Source: Sacculina carcini (lineage: Eukaryota > Arthropoda > Thecostraca > Sacculinidae). Taken from it: a DNA stretch of 64,000 nt. Position 1 is the first letter of the stretch, and each line of letters opens with the position of its first letter. The position numbers and the translations under genes were made by a program. The notes beneath the pieces are model-generated. The model was not told the DNA's origin. It saw only the letters and a list, made by a program, of their open reading frames with translations, and did not search any database. This document shows, piece by piece, positions 55,345 through 62,394 of the stretch. Location: assembly GCA_916048095.2 (NCBI GenBank), contig OU696593.1:4704501-4768500 (forward strand), in the 5' to 3' direction.

Positions 55345-55833
55345 TCCACATGCGTACACATTACAGAAACGGTGCCTATCAATATTAACAGATAGAAGAA
55401 ATCGAGGAGACTTGATTAACATTAATATATATTTATCCAAAAATAAAAATAGATACAGAATACAAAATGATTTCAACACTCGAAGTTAATAAGGTAACAG
55501 TTTATGTGTACAAAAATGAACAATCAAGATGGATGTGTGAAAATATAGCTTCCCAAACAGATCGATAGATTATTGGAACAAAATACCAATCAAAATCGTC
55601 CACCAGAACACAATACAGATGTTTGAAAACAAGTATCAACATTGGAAGACAGGAGCCACGAGTGTTGGACTCACTACTGCACAAACAACTCGGTGATAAC
55701 AAACTAGCAAACTAGCACACACACACAGGTGAATTGATTGATTACCTGTATGTGCGGCGTTTGCATTTTGCACGGTCTGGTATCCGCTGTTGGTTGAGCT
55801 GATCAGCGCAGTGCGTTCCTCCTCGTGTGACAT
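39267..55833 (-). CDS. PIP4P1/2: PIP4P1/PIP4P2 (TMEM55) orthologue
   Basis: Five coding exons (55833-55746, 43969-43755, 41335-41078, 40654-40459, 39358-39267) join without phase conflict to a 282-residue protein; vertebrate PIP4P1 and PIP4P2 are 277 and 257. It sits in late endosome/lysosome membranes, was described as a phosphatidylinositol-4,5-bisphosphate 4-phosphatase and recruits dynein adaptors in vertebrates; the enzymatic role is less certain. Seen here: N-terminal ERTALI (acidic-dileucine lysosomal sorting type); linker rich in G/S; CRVC...CVYC zinc-type pairs; [20 protein letters not shown] with the CX5R signature [23 protein letters not shown]...CPHC; two C-terminal membrane spans ([17 protein letters not shown] and [15 protein letters not shown]); RAIYY...LRVS tail. 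Start Met has A at -3 and matches the family N-terminus. Introns are 11776, 2419, 423 and 1100 bp. Confidence 0.95.
39359..40458 (-). other. PIP4P intron 4 (1100 bp)
   Basis: Mostly CA/TG microsatellites (39370-39600, 40334-40380) and one copy of a dispersed repeat at 40185-40335. Confidence 0.8.
40185..40335. repeat. dispersed repeat (copy 1 of 2)
   Basis: AATGACAACTTCTG...GAAGTACTTCCGAAGT matches the diverged copy at 44600-44815 in the same orientation. Unknown class. Confidence 0.6.
40459..40654 (-). CDS. PIP4P1/2: PIP4P exon 4
   Basis: Encodes [18 protein letters not shown], then the first membrane span up to GIYILYI. Acceptor tgtggccag, donor ATCG|gtcagtc; ends in phase 1. Confidence 0.94.
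40655..41077 (-). other. PIP4P intron 3 (423 bp)
   Basis: CA-rich throughout (40675-40810, 40985-41010). Donor gtatct. Confidence 0.85.
41078..41335 (-). CDS. PIP4P1/2: PIP4P exon 3 (CX5R exon)
   Basis: Encodes 86 residues, [14 protein letters not shown] to CYCHDTFL, with the CX5R motif CRVSSQR and an A/G/P/Q-rich insertion relative to vertebrates ([12 protein letters not shown]...PPQPSVP). Phase 0 at both ends. Confidence 0.95.
41500..43742. repeat. 22-bp satellite, about 100 copies, in PIP4P intron 2
   Basis: Unit AGATCTAGTGATCAATGTGTAG, in two main forms differing in one step: GTAGAGATCTAG and GTAGATATCTAG. Both contain the palindrome TGATCA, plus AGATCT or GATATC. Variants (TTTGGAGATCTAG, GTATAGATCTATT) mark longer repeats: a block at 41971 recurs at 42477 (506 bp, 23 units) and a block at 42831 recurs at 43381 (550 bp, 25 units). 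It fills about 93% of the intron. Confidence 0.97.
43755..43969 (-). CDS. PIP4P1/2: PIP4P exon 2
   Basis: Encodes [15 protein letters not shown], a glycine/serine linker, [13 protein letters not shown] and [12 protein letters not shown]. Acceptor gtgtcgcag, donor ACG|gtgctcac (a weaker donor). Lies between two tandem arrays. Confidence 0.94.
44028..44143. repeat. 16-bp minisatellite (GTAACCTGTGAGGTCC-like)
   Basis: Six to seven diverged units of TGTGAGATTTGTAACC/TGTGAGGTCCGTAACC, 60 bp upstream (in gene sense) of PIP4P exon 2. Confidence 0.85.
44150..44570. repeat. dispersed repeat in PIP4P intron 1 (copy 1; copy 2 at 53920-54230)
   Basis: Shares AAAAGTCGGACA, TGTGTGTTTT, GGTGGA...GTGAATTGATCGG and GGATTTCTCAGC with 53920-54230. 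Contains a TATATAAAAGG box at 44381. Class unknown; could be an LTR-like or other dispersed repeat. Confidence 0.5.
44600..44815. repeat. dispersed repeat (copy 2 of 2)
   Basis: AATGACAACCTCTG, AGAAGTACTTCT and AATCGAACATACC match 40185-40335. The AGTACTT palindrome recurs. Confidence 0.6.
44915..45165. repeat. possible DNA-transposon remnant (TATAAGGCGCAC end)
   Basis: Left TTTTCCTGTATAAGGCGCAC and right GGGGAAATACGGTATTG resemble the ends of a common animal DNA-element type. Shares TGAACTATACGAG with 2000-2030. Confidence 0.35.
45301..45551. mobile_element. MITE with GGATCCAGAG ends
   Basis: Left CGTCGCGGATCCAGAG and right, inverted, CACTGGCGGATCCAGAG. 250 bp, no coding capacity, no clear target duplication. 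Confidence 0.6.
45552..45783. other. PIP4P intron 1, CA-containing, nothing recognised
   Basis: CA run at 45650-45670; otherwise unique-looking sequence. Confidence 0.5.
45971..48289 (+). CDS. LINE ORF2, endonuclease C-terminus and reverse transcriptase (772 aa)
   Basis: Residues 1-70 are the end of the AP-type endonuclease ([17 protein letters not shown]). RT from about residue 340: [36 protein letters not shown] (motif A), [18 protein letters not shown] (motif B), [10 protein letters not shown] (motif C, YADD kept), [27 protein letters not shown]. The C-terminal [12 protein letters not shown]...LNKFKAKV block is present. The frame is uninterrupted to its stop, so decay is slight. It cannot make a full ORF2 because the endonuclease start is absent. 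Confidence 0.92.
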   Translation: MVDAHGRAAYDFCNISGCSQMVSGPTHQAGNCLDLVMTDVSDIVSVSVEAPIGSSDHSSLSVKLTLRQKVSPYTISRLVHMKNNVDWVKVNDELKAIKVSNLQQKECPIDALNKYITDVISRRVPTKKLRFRSDDKAWFTNECRSARESKQEAYHKWLQSRSADSWNVYTEARRHAEHVYSEAETRHSKKLAEKLTSANDAHKWWSTLKSSVFGHDLSVPPLFSANGELKINPTEKAELLMDYFNTKQCQGSIPSDDSSVLAPKIKGIAFRSKEVANLMKDLDAHGGTDPLNMFPLFFKNTADTLAPKLSALFRRLMKTGSFPSCWRVANITPIPKGTNSADVANYRPISITPILSKIFEHLISSRLSKYLESNNLLSENQFAYRKKLSTTDALLTITHELQQVLDKGSEAWIVQLDFSAAFDRVSHQGLLQKLRRIGVGGRLLSVLHQFLSNRVQRVAIDGAYSGWQSIASGVPQGSVLGPILFNIYTADLYTTTRNPVYGYADDITLMAVISSPSDRPQVRQTVNDDLSSVLKWCERWNMMLNTSKSKCLLVSRSRTVQPSHGAILINDAQLNVCHELKILGVHVDSKLTFESHIRKLVCSASRKLGIIRKAYRMFGSSTISKSCFRCFILPILEYCAPVWSSAADCHLNLINRVVRTCKFLCGDLVLGDLCHRRKVSSVCMLYKIKHNDHHPMSKSIPDDFVAARSTRFTSKQHSQCMAPIRCRTKQFQRCFLPATVSTWNTLKEEAFLQSNLNKFKAKVNEMLLKERN
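48450..48640. repeat. 30-bp minisatellite in the LINE 3' UTR
   Basis: Five to six units of ATTTATTGTTGTTG(C/T)TG plus TTTATTGAATCAT. Period 30 bp keeps a spurious frame open (48293-48715). Confidence 0.9.
49140..49432. other. PIP4P intron 1, CA-containing, nothing recognised
   Basis: CA runs at 49138-49160 and 49267-49312. Confidence 0.5.
49433..49755 (+). mobile_element. hAT MITE (copy A of a three-copy family)
   Basis: GGTGCGAGCTTGGTTTCTAAG at the left and GGTTAAGAACCGCTG at the right. Nearly collinear with copy B at 52020-53069 minus its insertion. The outermost left bases are not clear. Confidence 0.65.
50107..51732 (+). pseudogene. Q/Y-rich 21-residue-repeat protein frame, interrupted
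   Basis: A single register from ATG 50107 to TAA 51732 encodes about 22 imperfect repeats of ~21 residues, consensus near QPLAGYxPPQAxYxQQxxxY. Examples: [49 protein letters not shown]. The repeat pattern continues across five in-frame stops (TAG 50113, TAA 50257, TAA 51385, TAG 51436, TAA 51505), none of them TGA. The longest open part is 50260-51384 (375 codons). No signal peptide, domain or membrane span is seen. Composition recalls extended structural, silk-like or prion-like Q/Y proteins, but I do not recognise the family. Lies antisense in PIP4P intron 1. Could be a decayed gene copy or a pseudoexon. Confidence 0.6.
52020..53069 (+). mobile_element. hAT MITE (copy B) with a pogo-type element inside
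   Basis: Left GGTCCCTAACCGGGGTGCGAG, right GGGTTGAGAACCACT. Outside 52197-52957 it aligns with copy A (GCGAGGATTCTTGTG; AACTGACTGCTGATT). Confidence 0.65.
52197..52957. mobile_element. pogo/Tigger-like non-autonomous element
   Basis: Inverted ends CAGTCGGCCCTACAAATA and CAGTCGACCCTCCAAATA flanked by TA on both sides (52195-52196, 52958-52959). Inner TTCCGCTATTTGGAG motifs are repeated. No transposase. Confidence 0.85.
53076..53575. other. PIP4P intron 1, microsatellite-rich
   Basis: CA runs at 53133-53195 and TG runs at 53236-53250 and 53322-53390; no gene. Confidence 0.6.
53580..53687 (-). mobile_element. hAT MITE fragment (family of 45792-49131)
   Basis: On the minus strand CAGCATAGCCGTAACAACCG..., GGCCGGGGCC and CCCGTTGCTTCA match the left end of the copy at 45792. 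Confidence 0.6.
53920..54230. repeat. dispersed repeat in PIP4P intron 1 (copy 2)
   Basis: Diverged copy of 44150-44570 (AAAAGTCGGACA, GGTGGAGTAATTGAAT, GGATTTCTCAGC). Confidence 0.5.
54240..54460 (-). mobile_element. LINE 3' end fragment
   Basis: The minus strand reads [17 protein letters not shown] then [12 protein letters not shown], the C-terminal 'NxWNSLP...FKxxLDKYW' block of an L2/CR1-like RT, followed by the tail TAGGTGAGTACTAGGTGAGTAC. Confidence 0.6.
54468..54675. repeat. (TG)n and long (CA)n
   Basis: TG run 54458-54486 and about 95 bp of uninterrupted CA at 54584-54675. Confidence 0.95.
54929..55212. mobile_element. hAT MITE, 284 bp
   Basis: Ends CAGTGTTTCT and, inverted, CAGTGTTTCTCAACGTGGG. 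Target copies ATATAAAC (54921-54928) and ATACAAAC (55213-55220) differ at one base. Confidence 0.8.
55221..55745 (-). other. PIP4P intron 1, first part in gene sense
   Basis: CA run at 55292-55340; nothing else recognised before exon 1. Confidence 0.6.
55746..55833 (-). CDS. PIP4P1/2: PIP4P exon 1
   Basis: Encodes [19 protein letters not shown] to NANAAHT plus one base. Donor ACAG|gtaatc. The frame is also open upstream through a TG repeat, so the start rests on family likeness (short acidic N-terminus with ER(T/S)xL(I/L)) and on A at -3. Any 5' UTR exon is not visible. Confidence 0.88.
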
Positions 55834-56196
55834 GATAATGGCGCACCAACACACACATACACACACACACACACACACGCCGCTGCAATCAAACACACAC
55901 ACACACACACACACACACAATATAAACAGTGTTTATATGTGGTTTACGGCAATACACACAATATGTATAGTGTATATATGTGGTCGTGTGTGTTTGTGTG
56001 TGTGTGTGTGCGTGTGTTTGTTTGTATGTACTTATGTACATATTGCCTATGATTGTTTACGTGTACATAATTTAAATCTGTACATGTGAAATGTAAGCCC
56101 GTCTATGAGCATTAGCTGTCGACGAGTTGTTTTATCAATTGATGCTATGCTATAGAAAAAATGTATATATGTTTATGGTAATACCCGGTTAAAATA

Positions 56197-56254
<58 letters not shown>

Positions 56255-56700
56255 TGGTAGCAATGAGACAGGGTACAGACTGACAAGTAGTGACAAACAA
56301 ACAGGATATCACTCAGCACACTCAACCGCCAGTTATGCGCGACTCACACACACATACACTAACACACACAGACACACACACTAACACACATGCATACACA
56401 CACACTAACACACATGCATACACACACACGTATGCACAAACAAAAAGAGAAAAAGGTCAAGAAGCGTGTGATGTGCTCGATTAAAATCTAAATAAAGTTG
56501 ACCTTCAAAGGGCAACCTTTAAAGTTGAGTTTGTAAAGCGGCGTTGTAGAGTATAATTTTGTTCTTCAAACGCATATGGTTGAAATGTAAAAGCGGTAAA
56601 TCATTAGTAAGTATGATACAAGAGCTCAGACAAACGGCGTCTGCTGCAGTCAAGCATTGAGTCGGTGAGATTAGGAACCAACTAAAAATTACCTATATCA
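55834..56700. other. upstream flank of PIP4P, microsatellite-rich
   Basis: CA/TG runs at 55848-55918, 55987-56020, 56199-56252 and 56345-56430. No promoter motif could be singled out. Confidence 0.6.
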
Positions 56701-56703
56701 TTT

Positions 56704-57010
56704 TATTATTAATTACAGGCAAATCCAGTAGCATGGGAAGAGTGCAAGCACTATTACCACCCTGCGGTGGTTACAGCATCCCGCACGTTATAGCAAAGTA
56801 ATAATATGGAATTAATGTCGTTTCAAGCGCGCACAACAGCCAGTTGAGACTATGTGGCGCCCACACAATTTGCCCGCTTTGTGCCCATCTACAGCAGTGA
56901 CTCCCGGTAGATTCAAACAGGGATTAATAAACTAGCCCGGACCAGGATTCGAGCCGCGAACCTCTGACACACACGAGGGACTAGCGCCTTAGCCGCTGAG
57001 ATACAGCTCC
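56704..57010 (-). mobile_element. tRNA-derived SINE
   Basis: On the minus strand the 5' end is tRNA-like: A-box-like TATCTCAGCGGCTAAGG and B-box GGCTCGAATCC, about 30 bp apart and followed by TGG. A ~150-bp body of unknown origin follows. The 3' part, GGGTGGTAATAGTGCTTGC to GGATTTGCCTGTAATTAA, then TAATAAAA, matches the 3' end of the LINE at 45965-49055. Confidence 0.85.
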
Positions 57011-57406
57011 TTTTCAACTGGGTGTGCTCAATATCTTACCGGCAAAAACAAAGAAATCGAGAAATGAATTAGACAGATGAAATATTTACGACAATTTCTA
57101 AACTATCAAGATTAACAACGAATGAAATTGAGAAGTTTTCACCATTACACATTGATGCACGCATAGAAACAAGAGTAGTGAACAATCATTTCACCACAGG
57201 AAATCACAAGGTTGTGATAATACAGTGGCACAGAACAAGACAAACAAGGCCGCATATCACAACGAAAAGAAGCCACAAACGGTAGATATTTGGCTGATAG
57301 CTAGAGGAATAGATATTCATCCATCAATCGTCATTGGAAATTAGGTTCTAATGGTGCTAAGCCACCCAGCGCGATGTAACCTCAGACAGAACCTGGGTCG
57401 AACTGA
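57011..57406. other. intergenic, nothing recognised
   Basis: No frame or repeat end of note. Confidence 0.5.
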
Positions 57407-58185
57407 CAACAATGACAACACAATTTATTTGGTATAGCGCATATCAAAAACACACGCACGTTAAACAGCAAGATAGGTCAAAAATATTCAAAGAAAAACA
57501 CAAAACATGAACAAGCACAAGAGTAACTGACAGAAGGAAACATAATTTAATTAAGATACATCACAAATAGCAAGTAGATGAAAAGGTCAGAGCAAGCGTA
57601 AGAAATCAGACTGAAGCATACGAAGTAAGGGTGAGAGAAGTGGAATCAAATGATAATTCGAATTAATATCTAAAAAATGCCGAACGAAATGAGGAATAGG
57701 AAGTGGCTGATAGAGCAGTACGAGGAAGCGAGTTGTATAGTCGGGGAGCAAAGAAAGAAAAATACTTAGAAGACCAAGATCATATGTTCAAGGCTCGAGG
57801 GCAGATAAGAGGGCGAGGATGACGAGAAGGAGCAGTAGACACAGTGAGGAGACCAGAAAGATAAGAGGGTTGACTAGGGTCGTGAATAAGTTTGAAAATA
57901 ATACAGCAAAGGCGAAAATGAATACGAGGAATAATGGGAAGCCAAAGGAACTGAAACATAAATTGAGATGTATGACAACAGGGAGAGGGCGAGAGAACAA
58001 AACAGTGATGACACGCTGGAGAATACGGGGAAATAGCGAGGAACATGAAAGTACAAGGAACAGCAATAATCAATCCGAGAAAAGATAACTTGAGAGTACA
58101 AGCTTGATAACAGACGGACGATCAAAAAAGGGCGAATAAGATACAGTGAACGAAGAATAAGACAATCCCAGCAAACGGCTGATTT
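57407..58185 (-). mobile_element. CR1-type LINE, 3' fragment
   Basis: Minus-strand pieces SRIDYCCSLYFHVP, FLWLPIIPRIHFRLCCIIFK and TAPSRHPRPLICP match the C-terminal RT region of the copy at 15437-17415. It ends with GCGCTATACCAAATAAATTG at 57407-57435. Several frameshifts; dead. Confidence 0.75.
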
Positions 58186-58189
58186 CAAT

Positions 58190-58812
58190 GCTTAAATTTG
58201 TATCTCGCAAGCAAAGCCAGTACAAAATGTATGACTTGATTTGTATGGCTGCTTCACAATGTCTCGTAGCATTCAACAGAATTAATAATCAAAATAAAGA
58301 CGATGATAATGCTTTGAAAATAAAAAAATGCATACTGAGCTACTTCATAAATATGATTACTATTATAATCACCTTCCCGAAGATAGAAGATATGGCAGGA
58401 ATTCGCAGAGAATCACCGAAGAAACACAAACGTAACGAAAGCCTACACTTCTATAAGACTGATAGAAACAAAGCACAAAACACTGCCACCAACGTCAACA
58501 TCGAAAGCAGAGTTGACCAAGCCAAATGTATTGCGACAATAACCTTTGGCAGATGCCATCCAACATCTTAATATTATATCTATAAATTATCTATTTATTC
58601 TTGATCAGATATTCAAGTATAAATAATACTGATCATGCTCTCATTGGAATATATGAATAACAAAATGATTAACGTTTGAGTGTTTAAAAACGCATCAATA
58701 TCATTGCCATATTTCAATACGCATCAATATTACACATGAGGTTATTGTATTGGGCAATGGTTATTATATTTGTGAATTAAGTTTATGACTGCATGTTAGT
58801 TCGTGTGCATAT
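58190..58812. other. intergenic, AT-rich, nothing recognised
   Basis: The open frame 58188-58571 (+) has no family signature. Confidence 0.4.
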
Positions 58813-58989
58813 GCAGGCATCAGAGTATGGGTACGGTACGGTACGGTACGAAATTACGGTACGGTACGATTGAATTTCGGGCAAAAGTAAGGTAAGAAAT
58901 TACGGTACGAAATTTTTTGCGAAGTACGGTACGGTACGAAAGTACGAAAAAAAAATTCGTACCGTACCGTACCTTTTTCATACTTAAGA

Positions 58990-59911
58990 GAATGGGTCAA
59001 AGGTGAGCTCGATATAGAGAACTTCCGCCTGATGTTCCGGCAGAGTGGCATTACGTTGCCCAAACTAGACTGTGTTAGAAGGTGGGGGTCCACGTATGAT
59101 ATGCTGCAAAGTGTGACAGAATGCAAGCCATTTCTGCAACAACTTGGGCTGGCTAATGACTCTATGTTGATGGAAGATGATGAATGGTCGTGCACTAACG
59201 ACTTGCTCCTGAGTCTACAGCCCCTGTACATAACTACTAAAGCCATTCAATTACAGCACGTTTACAGCTGGAGAGTTCCTGGGCGAGTGGCTGAATTGCA
59301 AGGTGAAGCTATCAGCTTGAGGAAGGAGAAATATTTCAGGTGATCTTCTTGAAGCCATGGAAAGCAGAGATGGCAAGCTTCTTAACAATCCCGCCATCCT
59401 ATCCGCGGTGTATATGAACCCGCGGTATCAATGCTTATTATCTGACACACAAAGAGAAGTTGCAAAAACATACCTCTGCACATTGTGGAAAAGATTGGAG
59501 ATGATTGCAAAGAACGGTGACGACTTCCAGGAGAGGCATCGCGTACAGATTGCAGAAGAATGCGAGTCAGACAGTGCAAGTGATGACAATATCATAGAAA
59601 AATTGCTCACCGAAGGGGATAAGTCAACTCGCAACAATGTAAGTGGCAAAATGACTGAAGTTTCGCTTACAATAGCAAGCTTCAATAATTCGCCAAGAAT
59701 CGACAAAAAAAAAGAGAATATTTTTCACTGGTGGCATCATCATCCCCACAATGGTCTAAAAGCACTAGCAGAAGTTGCCATAGCACTTCCGGTGACTCAG
59801 GCCAGCGTTGAAAGAAGTTTTTCTGGCCTGAATTACATGCTCAATGAGCGACGGACAAGACTAAAATCTGATATAATTGATACGATCATGGTGCTAAGAT
59901 GTAACACCTGA
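58990..59911 (+). pseudogene. hAT transposase, C-terminal half
   Basis: Readable from REWVKGELDIENFRL and RRWGSTYDMLQSV (frame to 59343), then from about 59345 in another register (ESRDGKLLNNPAILSA, VYMNPRYQCLL). It ends with the hAT dimerisation region: ALAEVAIALPVTQASVERSF, SGLNYMLNERRTRLK. One frameshift near 59340 and loss of the N-terminal half, including the BED finger and first catalytic residues. Inactive, but its ends could still be recognised by a full relative. Confidence 0.88.
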
Positions 59912-60250
59912 TACTGCAATCTTGCTACTGCCAACATTTCGTGCTTGCTCTAATGAATTTGTCGCTAGTGCCCTATATTCTGGCATGTGTCATGCTTACC
60001 ATAAAATGTTAATGTTAATGTTAATGTCTTGTGAATTTGAAAATTGAATGTGTTAAATGCGAATGTGTTTTATGAACCAATACGTGCGTGAATTTGTATG
60101 GGTGCGGGAGCGTCGTGTGTGTGTATATATCGTAGAATTTAGGAGCATGAGTACTTTTGCATTTGTATTGAGCTCGATGACATTACTACATTTCTGTGTC
60201 TATTATCGTTTTAGCTTGTGTTCACATCGGGGTAGATGACCCACTGTCAT

Positions 60251-60400
60251 AACAACAACAATATGTATTTGTTTGAGCACAATTCCAGAAATCGGGTGGG
60301 AGGTACACAATAAAACCGAGTGAGAAAGTACATGCTTGTGAGAAATAATAGGTGAATGACATGCTAACTCATTGACTATTTCCATGGAACCTGGTATCTA
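60251..60400 (-). repeat. CR1-like 3' tail
   Basis: AACAACAACAATATGTATTTG plus TGAGCAC... resembles the CR1 end at 32987. Weak match; lies inside the hAT element. Confidence 0.35.
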
Positions 60401-60934
60401 AAAGAGTTCATATTTTACTCGCGTATAATGACTGTATGAACATGACGCAGAAACCTCATCATTGTGTTTGTATTTGCTTCAGCCGCGCCATATTATCATA
60501 AGCATATACAACCAACTCACTGAATTCACCAGGGCTTTCAGTAATTTTACCAATAAAGTGAATATACCGATGATGTAATTTTACTTGATGTCGAAGGGTC
60601 CCATTTAACGTTTTCTTTTTATAATGTAAAGTTAAGTAAGCGTATTTCATGAACATTTCGTGTTTCATTTAGTATTAAATATTTAGTCAAATATAATATC
60701 AAGTGTCTAATAAAGTATATTATAGAATTCCACATATGGGGATAGCAAATATCGATTCAAGTCCTGTGAGAACGATTGCTGAAGGTACGAAAAAGGTACG
60801 AAATTACGGTACGAAATTTTTTTCGTACTAGTACGGTACGATTGCAAAAATGAGGTACGGTACGAAATTTTTTCGTTGGTACGAATCACGAAAAACCAAT
60901 CGTACCGTACCGTACTTCATTCTCTGGCAGGCAT

Positions 60935-61376
60935 ATTAGAGAGGTATATGTATATATATGTATTACAGACAGCGTATACATACGACGGTTTTGCTCTTGA
61001 ATGACAGGCGTGCAGTGTTGAGACGGTTTTTGGGACCAAAAACAGTGTGGTGAGATGACAGGATATCAATTCAGTCAGCTGGTGCAAATTGATCCCAACT
61101 CTCCCGCTATTGGCAGATATTGTTCCGCTAATTGAATGTTTCACGTGGCAGTCAGCGACACCAGAACAGAACCGAATCCACACCGCGATTGCGCGATGCC
61201 CATGAAAACGCATGTATCAAAGTAGACGTTACCTTGATTGCCGAGAGATGGCACTGGTGCTCGATATAATAAACGTACAGGTGAACCTCGTTATACGACG
61301 TTATGTTTGTGGTAACGTTGTTTAATTTGGGGTGGTTGCGACGCATATAAGCGTTATGCGACAATTGCGCTGTCCA
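60935..61376. other. intergenic, nothing firm
   Basis: ACAGGTGAACCTCGTTATACG at 61276 looks like one end of a pogo-type MITE; no partner end found. Confidence 0.35.
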
Positions 61377-62290
61377 TTGTTATGTTTTGTGTTTTAAGTA
61401 CTGTGAGTTGTTTTAGTATAAATTGGTGTAATGTTATATTATATATTTATAGTAATTACTATTAGTTTTCTTTTGCATTATTTAATGTTAGTGTCGTATT
61501 TAAATATGTTCTTGTGCTGTGTGGGCCATCCTCGGCTTTATGATTGGTCCACGTCTGACCTGTCGCTGGCGTGGCACCTGATTGGTCCACGTCAGCAATG
61601 ACCTAGTAAGTAGAGACGCCGCTTACACAGAGACAGTTTGGGTTGTTCCTTGGTCGCGCTTTGGTGTCGGACATAATATATGCGAGTAATAGCTTGTGAA
61701 TGCTGGTTTTTCTGGAGCTAATGGCTACAAGTGGTGCCCCGAGTGAGTCGTGAGTACATTTTTTTCCGTTATCATTCTCCATATTTCAATATTAATCACT
61801 CACCTGATTCGTTCTCTGGCCATTCATTTGCTCTTTTGGTACGTTTTCATATTTTCCGGTTTCATATATCTTTTTTTCCAATTTCAACCTGTTTTCCTTA
61901 GTTGTCATCGTTCTGCCAGTATTTCGTCGGATCTATTTCACATCATATGCGTTATTTTCATTGATTTTCGTCACCTATTGTCGGTCCGTTGCCATTTCAC
62001 TTTGTCGTTCTCATTCTTCGAATCACAATGTCATTTGACGACAAACTTCATGTCGAGCCTGAGGTCACTGTCAACCGCGTCGCCGTAAAAGTGCCTGTAT
62101 TTATGCCCAAGTTTGCTGAAGGCTGGTTTCACATTTTGGAGGCGCAATTCAGGCTGCAAAATATCACCGTTGACGGGACGCGTTTCGACCACGTGCTGGC
62201 GTCACTTCCTCCGGACGTCATCACTCAACTTCCAACCAGTTGTCTGTGTGGCGTTTGGGTAGCCACGGAACATCACAAGTTAACAGCGTG
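61377..62290 (+). mobile_element. Ty3/Gypsy-type LTR element fossil (LTR, PBS, gag start)
   Basis: A 5' LTR-like segment of about 350 bp (to TACA at 61729; contains two copies of TGATTGGTCCACGTC and a TATAAA-like box) is followed at 61732 by a primer-binding-site-like TGGTGCCCCGAGTGAG and by a Gypsy-type Gag start at 62028 (core GWFHILEAQFRLQNI). It is replaced by LINE sequence near 62300, so pol and the 3' LTR are absent. Broken; same PBS type as the fossil at 4880-5320. Middle-aged by appearance. Confidence 0.6.
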
Positions 62291-62340
62291 AGTGCTGTGG
62301 TCCGATGCGGTCTGTACATAAGCTTATCGTGAAGTCAGAA

Positions 62341-62394
62341 ATGTCTGGCCACCCTCCTCACTGGCGCAGGCCAGTGAGGAGGGTGGCCAGACAC
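62341..62394. repeat. perfect 24-bp-arm hairpin at the Gypsy/LINE junction
   Basis: Arms 62342-62365 and 62370-62393 (core GGCCACCCTCCTCACTGG) are exact complements around a four-base loop GCAG. Confidence 0.9.

Larger units (their letters stand above)
58821..60926 (+). mobile_element. hAT element, internally deleted, 2.1 kb
   Basis: Inverted ends CAGAGTATGGGTACGG and CAGAGAATGAAGTACGG with perfect 8-bp target duplications GCAGGCAT at 58813-58820 and 60927-60934. Both subterminal regions (58832-58972, 60785-60916) are packed with ACGGTACGGTACG repeats. The interior keeps only the C-terminal half of a transposase (58990-59911) and a CR1-like tail near 60251. Confidence 0.93.

Noticed and set aside
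56941-57010. Free-standing tRNA gene
   Set aside because: A- and B-box-like sequences are present but no full cloverleaf pairing, and the sequence continues into a SINE body and LINE-like tail.
58188-58571. 127-codon plus-strand frame
   Set aside because: No motif, AT-rich, near a LINE fragment; no splice or start support.
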